Positions 37,357 through 47,699 of a DNA stretch of 64,000 nt are shown one piece after another. The DNA comes from Malachius bipustulatus (lineage: Eukaryota; Arthropoda; Insecta; Coleoptera; Melyridae), in contig OU342639.1 of assembly GCA_910589415.1 (NCBI GenBank), positions 33,364,268 to 33,428,267 on the forward strand. The letters are read 5' to 3'. The notes beneath the pieces were generated by a model, which was not told the origin of the DNA, made no database searches, and saw nothing but the letters and a program-made list of their open reading frames with translations. The translations under genes and the position numbers were made by a program. Positions within the stretch are counted from its first letter, which is position 1. Each line of letters opens with the position of its first letter.

Positions 37357-38549
37357 CAGGGTGTCCCAATATTCCATGGACATGGAGCAACCACAGATTA
37401 CTGAGGTAAAAAAAAGTCGCTCGGACCAAACTTATCTCTATACCAAAGTGCTTCGTTTGTCCGTTAGAGGGCTTCAAAGTCTTTTGAAAATTTTAGTTTT
37501 TTTGAAATAGCTCAAAGTCGGCTCATTCCAATTCGATAAAAATTGGTAGGTAAATTTCTTATTAAAAGTACTAACTTCTGATGTACATGATAATTTGACG
37601 AAAACCCGGGAAGGGGTGAAACTACCCCTACCCTCCACTAAAATCGATCGTAATTGTTGATAGGGTAGCAGGAACGCTGTTCATGTTTTTTTGTTTGAAA
37701 GATACATCGTTTTAGCCCATTTTTGGTCTCTTACAAAAATATGTATCTTTCCGTGGTGCTATGTGATAAAATAAATTAGTCGATGGTACCTAACCAAAAT
37801 TTTATTTCATTCTTTTAATTTGAAATCAAACTTCCAATTGTCAGGTGATTATTTGATCTCATCTCATAAAAGATGTTTAGTATGGTTCGGTTTTTTTTCA
37901 GGTATTTGCAAACGGTTTTTTTCAAATGCAGTAAACAGTTTGCAAAACGACGAGGTTCCAAGAAAAGTTAAAATCATTTTTTTGCGCAGGATGGAACTTT
38001 CTAGGGTCCAAACCGGCGCCCACATCGAGCATCTTTTATGAGATTAGATCAAATAATCACCTGACAATTGGAAATTTGATTTCAAATTAAAAGAATGAAA
38101 TAAAAATTTTGTTATCATCGACTAATTTATTTTATCACATATAGTACCTCGGAAAGATACAGATTTTTGTAGGAGACCAAAAATGGGCTAAAACGATGTA
38201 TATTTCAAACAAAAAAACATGAACACCGTTTCTGCTACCCTATCAACAATTTTCGATCGAGTTTAATGGAGGGTAGGGGTAGTTTCATCCCTTCCCGGGT
38301 TTCCGTCAAATTATCATGTACATCACAAGTTAGTACTTTTATTAAGAAATTTACCTACCAAATTTCATCGAATTGGAATGAGCCGACTTTGAGCTATTTC
38401 AAAGAAACTAAAATTTTCAAAAGACTTTGAAGCCCTCTAACGGACAAACGAAGCACTTTGGTATAGAGATAAGTGTTTGGTCCGAGTGACTTTTTTTTAC
38501 CTCAGTAATCTGTGGTTGCTCCATGTCCATGGAATATTGGGACACCCTG
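37357..38549. mobile_element. Foldback DNA element (CAGGGTGTCCCAATATTCC ends)
   Basis: 1193 bp, flanked by TA. Left CAGGGTGTCCCAATATTCCA and right TGGAATATTGGGACACCCTG; arms run inward through CAACCACAGATTACTGAGG and AATTTTAGTTTTTTTGAAA to a palindromic centre near 37900. Different family from the 10020/30503 pair but the same CAGGGTG end and TA target. No coding sequence. Confidence 0.9.
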
Positions 38550-38989
38550 TAGGTATCTTTAAATAGGTAACTCAAACCTGTGAAGTAAAATAAACAAAAT
38601 TAGATGGAGAGTTGAAAAAAGCAAATAAAAAATACATCTGTTACTTGAGTTGAGAGATTACGAATTTATAATAGGTATGACCTAAAAGAGTGAAACTTTC
38701 TGCTCTCTCTTGCAAGACAATTAATTGACCCAATCTAGATTCATGCCAAGACAATTCAGATAAATCAGTCCATTAATTTAATAATATCCTAAAACTCGAA
38801 TATTATAGGTAAATAGCTGTTACTGTGTGAAGTAATAATTATTTTAATGCTTTTTAACTTATTCATACTTTTAATTTGGTTTATTATATTGTGTCTTTGC
38901 TACAAGTGTAAAAGAAAAAAAAAACTGAATAAACTTAAAAATTGTATCTGACTTCAATATTCAATGATTCGTTACTGCAGTACTTCAGC

Positions 38990-39580
38990 AGTAGATTCAA
39001 ATTTGATAAGTATGTCAGGTATTCGCGCGTTGTTCTCTGATTGGTCGAGTGAAGGGAACGCCCAGTGCATGCGCCATCATGAATCAATCAACCATTGCTG
39101 AATTTTGAATTTGAAACATATAAACTCGAAAAACATAGTAGCTGTGGGACGCCAAATCTCCATCGCCATTTTGTTATTAATAATTATTTAATTCTTCATT
39201 CGCTTCGCTTCCATGCTCGTAAAGTGTCGTGTTGGAGTCTTAAACGCGTAAATTCTGAGTTTTTAGTGATTCCTGTTTCCTATATAGTTTATCTAATAAA
39301 TCAGATAGTAAGGTACTTTTATAACATAATTATTAATTTATTCCGCGCTGCTAAAGTGTTTTTTCAATAAATTTTCAGTGCTGAGTTAAGCTTCGGTGTT
39401 TGTGAAGGCTTTTGTTTATGGTGAGACTTTTAAAACACTACAGATTTAGAATTTGAGATTCAGTGGTTCCTGTATAGTTCATCTACCTAGTTTATCTAAT
39501 CAATCAGGTAGTGAGGTATGTACGTAATAAAATAATTAATTCCTGACGTTGTTAAATGTCATTTTTTTCTAAATTTTCAG
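38990..39580 (+). promoter_or_regulatory. Probable USP promoter and 5' UTR exons
   Basis: Around 39030-39080 the AT-rich DNA gives way to a GC-richer patch with CTGATTGG (inverted CCAAT) and GTGCATGCGCC, close to an NRF1/ewg-type site. Downstream are splice-like signals: acceptor ATTTTCAG near 39378, donor GAG|GTATGT near 39510 and acceptor TTTTCAG ending 39580. A plausible layout is a TSS near 39050-39100 and one or two UTR exons. A 9-codon uORF begins at the ATG after GCGCCATC. Inference only. Confidence 0.35.
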
Positions 39581-39596
39581 TGAATAATATCTCAAA

Positions 39597-39721
39597 ATGT
39601 CGGACAGAAAGCGATCTGCCCCACTAGAATTTCCTGAGGATAATTCTCCCCCATCGGTCAAAGAAGCCAAACTGGACAATAAGGAAGACCCTAGTCCGAG
39701 TTTGAGTCCACCGTCCCTTCC
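39597..39721 (+). CDS. USP coding exon 1
   Basis: ATG follows an acceptor (AAATTTTCAG, ending 39580) by 16 nt, so the 5' UTR is spliced. It encodes MSDRKRSAPLEFPEDNSPPS and an acidic Ser/Pro tail; 125 nt, donor TTCC|GTAAGT, phase 2 out. The ATG context is CAAAATGT. Confidence 0.85.
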
Positions 39722-42700
39722 GTAAGTTCTAAAATAATATACCCAGTCCTAGCGAGCGTTTCACCGAAGCAAGACCCACGAACAGACAGAAGGTCTCAAC
39801 ATTTTGTTCGTTGGGTACAAATAGTTTTTATTTCTGATTTTTGTTATTCATCTGATGTAGGTTCTCTGCTCGAGTCGTGATGAATAGCTTCTTGTAAATA
39901 GTTTGTATAGGTAACCAGCGTCAAGTTTTCATGAATAGTTTATTTTGTCCCCTACTTTTGGCACAACATTCAACGAGAACTGTATCGATTTCTCATCTGG
40001 GGGCTCCTGGCATGGGGACATGAGGTAGTCTGCAAAGGCTGCTTTTCTACATATCCCTGAATTATCAATATAAAAATTTTTTGTGTCCATATTATATGAC
40101 CATAGACTTATAGTGTGAGCAAATGAAAACATAATTTAGGTAGGTTTACGATGATACACGATAGATCTATGGCCATATATGGATACTTTTTTATGTTGAT
40201 AATTCAGGGTTGTAGGAAAGTGACTTAGCAGACCTTCTACAGGACCACAGAGACTATACCTCATGCCAGTTCTACACAGATACTATTTATTGCTATAGTA
40301 AATTATTAATAAGTCAGCCGCTTTACCTGCACCTATTGCCACTCATCAAGTTAGGCAACCAGTTATTCTCATTGGTCTGTAAGCAATCCCTATAGATTGG
40401 TCTATCTAGAAGCAAAAGTTACAAATTTTTTGACCTAAAGTGAAATTCTTTCTTAAAAAAACCTTCCTTAGATTATGCCCACCATTTTGTTGGGATCATC
40501 TTCATTTACCTGGGAGCAACATTTCGCATTGTATCTCAGTTTGACTAATAATCGAAAAATCTGAACTGCAATTCAGTTTAGTTCAATGTTTCATTTTTCA
40601 ATTCGATTAATGTTTTAACCAATTTTTATATTTTTATTGAACGTTTACTCTGTTACCTATAGTATCACCATTTTTACATTTTTTTTAAACATGTTTTTCA
40701 TTCATCTTTGCTTTGTGGTATCTCACGAAACTTTCGGCCACTGTATTGGCTGATAAGTGAGTGCACTAAATTGTTGATTGTACTGAAGATAGGTTAACAC
40801 CCGAAACCGGTCGACAGACTATTTCTTAATAAAATTTTTGTTAAAAAAAAATGATAAAATCAACTTCCTGAGTGAACATTTCTTAATGAGCATAAAAAAT
40901 TGCATCCGCTTGCAATAAGGTACATATAAGGGTTGCAAAATGTTTACAACAAGGAAGTAGTCATAACGTAGACTGTTTCTTTCATTAGGATTTCATTTCT
41001 TGGATGAAATTTTTCACGAGTTTTTTTAAGAACATCGTCATAATTGATGCCCGTCCAGAGGACGATTACAAGAAGTCGAGAGTTGCAACACTCTATGACA
41101 ACATCATAAATGTGCCAATTGGTTTAATAACATCAGGGTAAACATGTATATTTATAAAAGTTTTAGTACTAATTAAAAAAAAAGTCATTTAATAACAAAC
41201 TCATCAACAATATAAAGGTAAGGTTTCGCTAAACCCGAGTTTTCTGATTTTAAATGATTGCATAATTTCTGAAGTCTATTAAATTACTATACCTACGTTA
41301 TACAGGATATTTCAGTGATATTGGGCTAAATTTAAAGGGATAATTCCTTTCATAAATGTAAGTTGAAAAAATAAATTTCATCTTACAATGAATGATGTTT
41401 CCTTTAAAAGATACAGGGGTGTCAAAGTTTAAAAAAATATAAAAGTTTTTGGTTACAACTCGTGTAGATTTAAATCAATTTTGATGAAACTTGACATGAA
41501 CAATAAACAAACTTCTTCAATTTGACTATTTCAGTTTTTGTAAGATGTATTCCAGTGGCGTAGATATTCTTCAGAGTTGGCGCCCTTTTTTCCTCCCTAT
41601 ATTTTACGCCACCGACTTTATTACAATTACAAAACTGATATTCATTTGCCCATACATTAAAGAACAAAAAGCTTTTTCTCAGGCAGTATTACCAACCATT
41701 AAGAATAACTTTAATACATAAAAATTCTAGTCTGATAACTTTTAATGAAATCAAAAATTTTGCATGGTAATGCTCAACATTACCTGTGAAAACTTAAATT
41801 ATCTCAAAAATTGTACGGTATATGAAAAACATTAAAAAATCTGTATTTGCAAAAAAGTCAGTTGCGTAAACGGTAGGGAGAGAAAAGGGACTCCAATTTT
41901 GAATATTTACGCCACTTTAAAGAAAAAATTAAAGAACTACCTTTATTGTTCATGTCAAGTTTCATCAAAATCGATTTAAATTTACAGGAGTTATAGTCAA
42001 AAAGTTATATTTTTTTAAGGTTTGACTTTTTGGGCTGAAATTTATTTTTCAACTTATATTTTTTATAAGTTGGCCTTTAAATTTGGCCCTTTATCACTGA
42101 AACACACTGTAGGAGGTTACTTATACCTTGAACCCTTCAACCTGGGGGTCGCGACTCCCAGGGGGTGAAAGTAAACTAATGCCTTATGATGAGTTCATTT
42201 ATGAAGACGTGATTGATTATTATAGCATTTTTATGCATTTTAGGGTTCCTGCCAGTTGCTTGGATCAGAGTTTATTCACCAGGGTAGGTACTTTAAATTA
42301 AATTATCTAGTATATACCTATACTAATTTTAATAAAAATACACACACTACTAGTTTACACAATAACATTAATAATTTAAAATAAATACGCAATATAAATA
42401 CAATCATAATAATAATTCACGCAATAATACCCAAGATAAACAAAAATATTATCCTAAAAAAAAAAAAAAAACTTTGCATGAAAACATTTTGTATCTAAGG
42501 TAAATTTTGCACAGAATGAAACCATGGAAGACACAACAGTGGAAGGCAACGATCAGTTTTTCGTGGCAAACTTGGATGACCATGCGATCAAGCATGACGA
42601 CGATGCGATCAAGCATGACGACGATGCGATCAAACATAGCGAGAATGTTCCCACCGAGGTATTTATATTTAATTTTATTAATTTTTATCAGTGGTTGTGA

Positions 42701-45269
42701 TTATTCATTTTTCAGTTGATTATAAAAAAGCGAGCAACAAAAAATTTAATGGTATGTAAATATTTCCTCTCGACATATTGCCAACTGTCAGTCTTACTTT
42801 TTGTTACTCACTCTTTATTATCATACCCAGTATTTTGTAGATGATACACCGTTGCTTTTCTGATACTCTTATACAAATACAAGTTGTTTATAACAACATG
42901 TCACAGAGAGGTAATACGTTTATATGATTTTCTTTGTTGTTTTGCTTTTTTTTAACCTGGCGAAATAATAACTGATTACATTTATTTCCAGACACTAGGC
43001 TTAGCAGGTTTGAAAAATATCGGAAACACCTGCTACATGAACACTGTGCTACAGTGCATGCGCAGTGTTCCTTTAGTCAGAAATTTCTTTCTGACTAACC
43101 AGTGTGTGGAACAGTGCACCTCGGAACACCCATCCATTTTGTCTGAAACGATGTCACTTTTCCGACAATTGGAGGAAACAACCGAAAAATTTGTTACACC
43201 CCACCAGTTTTACAATAAACTGGTGTCATTAAAGCCAGTTTATGGTGAAAGGCGCCACCAAGACGCCATAGAATTTTTATTGGATGCAATAAACTATCTT
43301 GCGGTAAGTGTATAAACAAGTATTTACACAAAGTAGTAGTGAACTTTTGTTTATTTTTTTTCTAAATTCCATCTTTTCGAAAAGATTCCAATTCACCGAG
43401 TCTGTAATCTCTATAACTTTATAGGAAGACACCACCTTATACAACTTCAAGGACACTGACGGCATGTCGCCAATGGAAATAGCATGGCAAAGTAGGTTGG
43501 GAGGGGCTGAATCATTTTTCACAACAAACTTCAGCCATGCTATGGAAGTTGGCAGACAATGCCAAGGCTGCAAAAAAAGACATGTGTCTTTTGACATAAA
43601 TAGTGTCGTAATGTTAAGTGTGCAAGAGGCTGATGTGGAGTTGCAGCAGTTGTTGGCAGATCACTTGAAGGAAGAAAACCTGCACGACAATGTGTGTGAA
43701 ACCTGCCACACACACCATATTGAAGCCAAATCGGTGGCATGCAGCCCTCCGATTTTGGTTTTAGGGCTAAAAAGGTATGCTTTATTTCTCAGGTAACTTC
43801 ATGCAAAGAGTTGAAATTCCATCTTTTTATAGATATAAGTTTATAAGGTCGGAAACAGGTGTCACAGCGGTGAAGACGACCAGTAAAGTCACGTTCCCAG
43901 CCAGGAATTTAGTTTTTGGCACACGGGCGTACAATTTACAAGGCATCGCCATGCATGTTGGCAGCATCAACACCGGCCACTACACTGCAGCTTGTTTTCT
44001 ACATAACCAGTGAGTATGCTGTTTTTCAAATGTAATGATTTTCTCACTTTTATCTCATGATTAGCTTTACATCATTTCCTTATAGTCTATCAGCCAATAT
44101 TATAAAGGCTCATCAAGCCAACGGGCAGATTTCTGTGCTCGTTTTTGAAGCTAATATCGAAGTCAAATGACTTTTATTATAACATTTTTGTAATTACTTT
44201 CGTGTCAAGAATAGATAAATTTAAAAAAATTCCACTTAGACTCGATACCTTCTTCAGAAATGGTCACAGAAATCTGCCCGTTAACTTAATGAGCCTTTAT
44301 AATACCCGCTGTATATGTATTTACTAACAGTAAAATAAAAACTGGTAATCACACATTTGTGGTGTTTGGGATTCCCAGATTGCATGATAATAGTGTGCAT
44401 GTTATTACACAGCTGTCTTGCAGTGTTGCTAGATTTACAGAAGTAGTAATCTTTATTCGACAATTGATATAAAATTTTACATATTGATGGCTTAAGTCAA
44501 AACTATACATGCGGGGATGTACTAATTAGGTTTCTCAGTATTACTACTACTACTACTACTACTGGAAGTTTCTAAATTCACTGATGGTAAGTGAGGATGA
44601 GCAGTGTTTGAATTAACATTTGTAAAGACTGGAAACTCCTAAAATAATAAAGGGAGTTGTATCACTGATGAAAACCTAATATGTAGTATCTTGTTCTGAT
44701 GTCTTAGTGTTTATTATATTTAGCTTTTTAATTAATTTCAGAATTATTTACATCTCCCACCAGATCTACTATGTAGTGAAAGTCTGGCAACACTGCACAA
44801 CAGTCACTTGAATTCCGCATATCATATTTATTGTAGGATACCCAAAAGATCACAAACTAATACTCTCATTGTACACTAATAAGTCTGCTTATGTCTCAAT
44901 TCCAATATCACTTCCAAAAACTATCGTTTCCACTCTACAATTATTATCTTCGATTTCTCACTGTTACGCATTTAATCACTAAATACACTTGCACGGCTAA
45001 AGCTCTGCTTTGATATACAATTGAAACTATACAGATTCTGTGCCGACCGAACTACCGTGTAAATAATTATTGTTTTGAAGAGAAATGTTTAACAGAAATT
45101 CAATTACAGGGGATCTTTTGTTTTGTACTGTTAGGTTGGTTTACTATAAAACGGTTTGATTTTTTACAGATGGATGGAGTTTAACGACGAGAGGGTATAT
45201 CCCATTAATATTGAGGATGAATCCGTTAAAACTAAGAGCTATGCTCTATTTTATTCATCTGAAGAATAA
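39597..45269 (+). CDS. Ubiquitin carboxyl-terminal hydrolase (USP family, C19), whole gene
   Basis: Eight coding exons, 39597-39721, 42244-42283, 42515-42658, 42716-42751, 42992-43303, 43425-43774, 43833-44009, 45170-45269; GT-AG throughout, phases agree, 1284 nt, about 427 aa. N-terminal 115 residues are low-complexity with a nuclear-type MSDRKR start. The catalytic domain runs from about 116: Cys box GLKNIGNTCYMNTVLQC (Cys 129), QD-like box RRHQDAIEFL, two CxxC pairs (CQGC, CETC) as in the USP zinc ribbon, LGLKRY, His box HVGSINTGHYTA (His about 385) and WMEFNDERV with the Asp/Asn residue. All catalytic residues are present, so an active deubiquitinase is expected. It resembles compact USPs of the USP2/USP8/USP21 type; the orthologue cannot be named. 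Intron 1 holds the foldback element 41303-42109. Confidence 0.93.
41303..42109. mobile_element. Foldback DNA element, CAGGATATTTCAGTGAT ends, in USP intron 1
   Basis: 807 bp, TA-flanked. Ends CAGGATATTTCAGTGATA and TATCACTGAAACACACTG; arms include TTGACATGAACAATAA near 41490 and its complement near 41950. More diverged than the CAGGGTG group but of the same structure. Confidence 0.8.
42244..42283 (+). CDS. USP coding exon 2 (40 nt)
   Basis: Acceptor GCATTTTAG, donor ACCAGG|GTAGGT, phase 2 in and 0 out. Encodes PVPASCLDQSLFTR. Small exon accepted on splice signals and phase; no family conservation expected here. Confidence 0.65.
42515..42658 (+). CDS. USP coding exon 3 (tandem heptapeptide)
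   Basis: 144 nt, acceptor TTTGCACAG, donor ACCGAG|GTATTT, phase 0. Encodes NETMEDTTVEGNDQFFVANL then three copies of a seven-residue unit of the form DDDAIKH (first copy LDDHAIKH). The DNA unit is 21 bp and near identical, so copy number may vary between individuals. Confidence 0.8.
42716..42751 (+). CDS. USP coding exon 4 (36-nt microexon)
   Basis: Acceptor ATTTTTCAG, donor TTAATG|GTATGT, phase 0 on both sides; encodes the basic peptide LIIKKRATKNLM. It could be skipped without frame change. Confidence 0.6.
42992..43303 (+). CDS. USP coding exon 5 (Cys box)
   Basis: 312 nt, acceptor TTATTTCCAG, donor CTTGCG|GTAAGT, phase 0. Contains GLKNIGNTCYMNTVLQC with the catalytic Cys and RRHQDAIEFLLDAINYL (QD box). 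Typical start of the USP fingers-palm-thumb domain. Confidence 0.94.
43425..43774 (+). CDS. USP coding exon 6 (fingers region)
   Basis: 350 nt, acceptor CTTTATAG, donor CTAAAAAG|GTATGC, phase 0 in and 2 out. Contains the CQGC and CETC pairs of the zinc-ribbon fingers and PPILVLGLKR. The usual reading continues LKRY in the next exon. Confidence 0.93.
43833..44009 (+). CDS. USP coding exon 7 (His box)
   Basis: 177 nt, acceptor TTTTTATAG, donor AACCA|GTGAGT, phase 2 in and 2 out. Contains YNLQGIAMHVGSINTGHYTA with the catalytic His. Confidence 0.93.
44542..44563. repeat. (TAC)7 microsatellite
   Basis: Trinucleotide run in the last USP intron. Confidence 0.9.
45170..45269 (+). CDS. USP coding exon 8 (C-terminus and stop)
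   Basis: 100 nt, acceptor TTTTTTACAG, stop TAA at 45267-45269. Encodes WMEFNDERVYPINIEDESVK and ends SYALFYSSEE, the normal end of a USP catalytic domain (AYxLFY-type). An AATAAA overlaps the stop codon; whether it is used as a poly(A) signal is unknown. Confidence 0.93.
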
Positions 45270-45405
45270 AACGAAATAAGAACTGTCAACATAAATATAG
45301 AGCCCTTCTTCTTCTTGGTTTCAATCTAACAGCGAGTTTTTATACAATACCTCCATATAAACTGATACGATTTTCAGCCTCATGCCAAATTGCTATAAAA
45401 TATGT

Positions 45406-46541
45406 GACACTATTGGCAACAGATTTATTTCGATGTCGTTGAAGTAACAAGATTTCAGAGGCTTAGTGTGGGCTAGAGAAGAAGACCGTTTTATTTAAAT
45501 TCTGACAATGCACAAGATGCCATTATGTAATTATGTATATATTCAAATTATTTATCTTCGATATTTTTCATTACTTCAAATAACATAAAGGGGCCATAAG
45601 AACCTACTCACTCGTACTGTGATAGTATTATCGAGACGATGAAGAATTCGATTTTTAATTATTCACTTTGATTATTGCTTTCCTAGCAGTAAAGTGTGTA
45701 AAATAATTCCAAGAATTGGTGGATTAATTCCAAATCAAAAATGGAAAATTACGAATAGGTGGCAAAAAAATGAAATTTGACACCATTGGCAACAGATTTA
45801 ATCATTTCGATGTCGTTGAACTAACAAGATGGCAGAGGCCTAGTGTGGGCTAGAGAAGAAATACTCTGTTTTTAATTCTGACAGTGCACAAGATTCCATT
45901 ATGTATATTCAAATTATTCAGCTTCGATATTTTTCATTACTTAAAGTAACATAAAGGGACCATAAGAAATATACCTACTTGCTCGTACTGTGATAGTATT
46001 ATCGAGATAACGAAGAATTCGATTTATTTATTATTCACTTTACTTTGATAAACGCTTTGTTAGCAGTAAAGTCTGTGAAATAATTCCAAGAATTGGTGGA
46101 CTAATTCCAAAAAAAAAGGAGAAATTACGAAAAGGTGACCAGAAAAATGGCAAAAAAAGAAATTGGACACCACTGGCAACAGATTTACTTTGATGACGTT
46201 AAAGTAACAAGATTGCAGAGGCCCAGTGTGAGAAGAAACAAGAAAGACTCTGTTTTAAATTCTGACAGTGCACAAGATGTCATTTATGTATAGTGAAATT
46301 ATTCAGCTTCGATATTTTTCACTACTTCAAGTAACATAAAGGGACCATAAGAAACATACCTATTTGCTTGTACTGTGATAGTATTATCGAGACGATGAAG
46401 AATTTGATTTCACTTTACTTTCACTTTACTTTGATAAACGTTAAGTCTGTGAAATAATTCCAAGAATTGGCGAATTAATTACAATAAAAAGAAGAAATTA
46501 CGAATAGGTGACCAGAAAAATATATAAAAAAATTAAATTTG
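45406..46541. repeat. Three-copy tandem repeat, unit about 375 bp
   Basis: Copies start at 45406, 45779 and 46166, each opening GACAC(T/C)A(T/C)TGGCAACAGATTT and containing TAGTATTATCGAGA and ATAATTCCAAGAATTGG. Copies differ by small indels and substitutions, so the array is not recent. It begins 137 bp after the USP stop and may be part of its 3' UTR or flank. No coding potential seen. Confidence 0.9.
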
Positions 46542-46657
46542 CCTAGAACGAATATGCACTAGGATTAATTTACTTGTTTAATTTTAATATGTTATCGTGT
46601 TTCATATATGTTATTTCCTGTATTTTTTTTTATTTGCCCAAAGCGAATAATGCACTA

Positions 46658-46824
46658 TGGTCCCAAATCAACATTGTTGGCATTAACTGACATTACTAAA
46701 AAAGCAATTTCGGAGAAGCGGCAAGCAGAAAACGTTCCTTCAAACATAAGTTTCTGGTTGTCACTTCTCCGAAATTGCTTTTTTAATAATGTCAGTTAAT
46801 GCCAACAAATTTGATCTGGGACTA
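46658..46824. mobile_element. MITE with 61-bp inverted arms
   Basis: Arms 46658-46718 and 46764-46824 (TGGTCCCAAATCAA / TTGATCTGGGACTA ends) are near perfect complements around a 45-bp loop. It sits in the second copy of a local duplication: the first copy reads GCACTAGGATTAATTT (about 46553) without the insert, while the second reads GCACTA, the insert, then GGATTAATTT. Confidence 0.85.
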
Positions 46825-46921
46825 CAGGATTAATTTGCTTGAAATTTACTCTGATCTTGTTTCATAAATGTTATTTATTTCCTGTTCTTTTATTTTCTTA
46901 TAGAATTAATATGTTAATTTC

Positions 46922-47691
46922 AGGGCCAGATTATGAATTTTTTTGCTCATAGGTCTCTGCGGTTTGATTTTCGAAAATATTGCAAATTTTTTAACCACTG
47001 TAAATGTTTTTACAGAAGATGATTATAATACTCATCAGTTTTGACCTTGAAAAATTTCAGGAAGCACAAAAGGAGAAAATATTAAAAATTTCGTCAGTAA
47101 TTATTTAATTAAAAAAAAACTTCTTTAGGGATTTTGGGCCCAAATTTTTTTTTACCTAAATGCTACCTATTAGGTTTTTAAATAAAAGAATGAATGCCGG
47201 TCATATGAGTATAAAGCACATAAAGTGCAATTACTAGCCTGTTAGGTGTGGGGTCGGAGTATTCCTCCATCGCCCATAACAGTTGTCATGATTGGAGTTT
47301 CGGGCACTGCCAGCATGACAACTGTTATGGGCGATGGAGGAATACTCCGACCCCACACCTAACAGGCTAGTAATTGCACTTTATGTGCTTTATACTCATA
47401 TGACCGGCATTCATTCTTTTATTTATTGATAACCGTTGAGTATACTTGCCTTATTCTCTTATTAGGTTTTTGATCGTGAATGGTCAAAAATTACGCAATT
47501 AAACAATAAATCAGGCCGCGGCGAAACTGTTATTTTTTTCCTTGGGGGTCGGTTGTTGGGATGTCACCTCTCACACATTATGATTAATGGCACATTAGAA
47601 GCTTTCTCCAGAATTTTATTTGTATTAAAACATTATTCAAACTAAAGTTATATTTTCTGGGTGATGGCACCTTATAGATAATCTGGCCCTG
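46922..47691. mobile_element. hAT-type non-autonomous element with perfect 8-bp target duplication
   Basis: Ends CAGGGCCAGATTAT and ATAATCTGGCCCTG (14-bp perfect TIRs, 5'-CAGGG typical of hAT). Flanked on both sides by GTTAATTT (46914-46921 and 47692-47699). Internal sequence is non-coding. It has been invaded by the palindromic insert 47179-47425. Confidence 0.9.
47179..47425. repeat. Perfect 112-bp inverted repeat with 23-bp loop
   Basis: Arms 47179-47290 and 47314-47425 are identical by base-by-base comparison; loop 47291-47313. ATTAGGTTTTT lies just left of the insert (about 47169-47179) and again about 36 bp after the right arm, so an 11-bp target duplication is possible. Arm sequence is GC-rich relative to the host element. 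Nested inside the hAT element 46922-47691. Confidence 0.92.
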
Positions 47692-47699
47692 GTTAATTT

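Noticed and set aside
37820..38041. 73-codon frame inside the foldback element
   Set aside because: Lies across the palindrome centre; no transposase similarity.
45406..46541. CRISPR-like array
   Set aside because: Eukaryotic tandem repeat with long contiguous units, no short repeat/spacer structure.
46608..46799. 63-codon frame on the plus strand
   Set aside because: Runs through both arms of the MITE; an accident of the palindrome.
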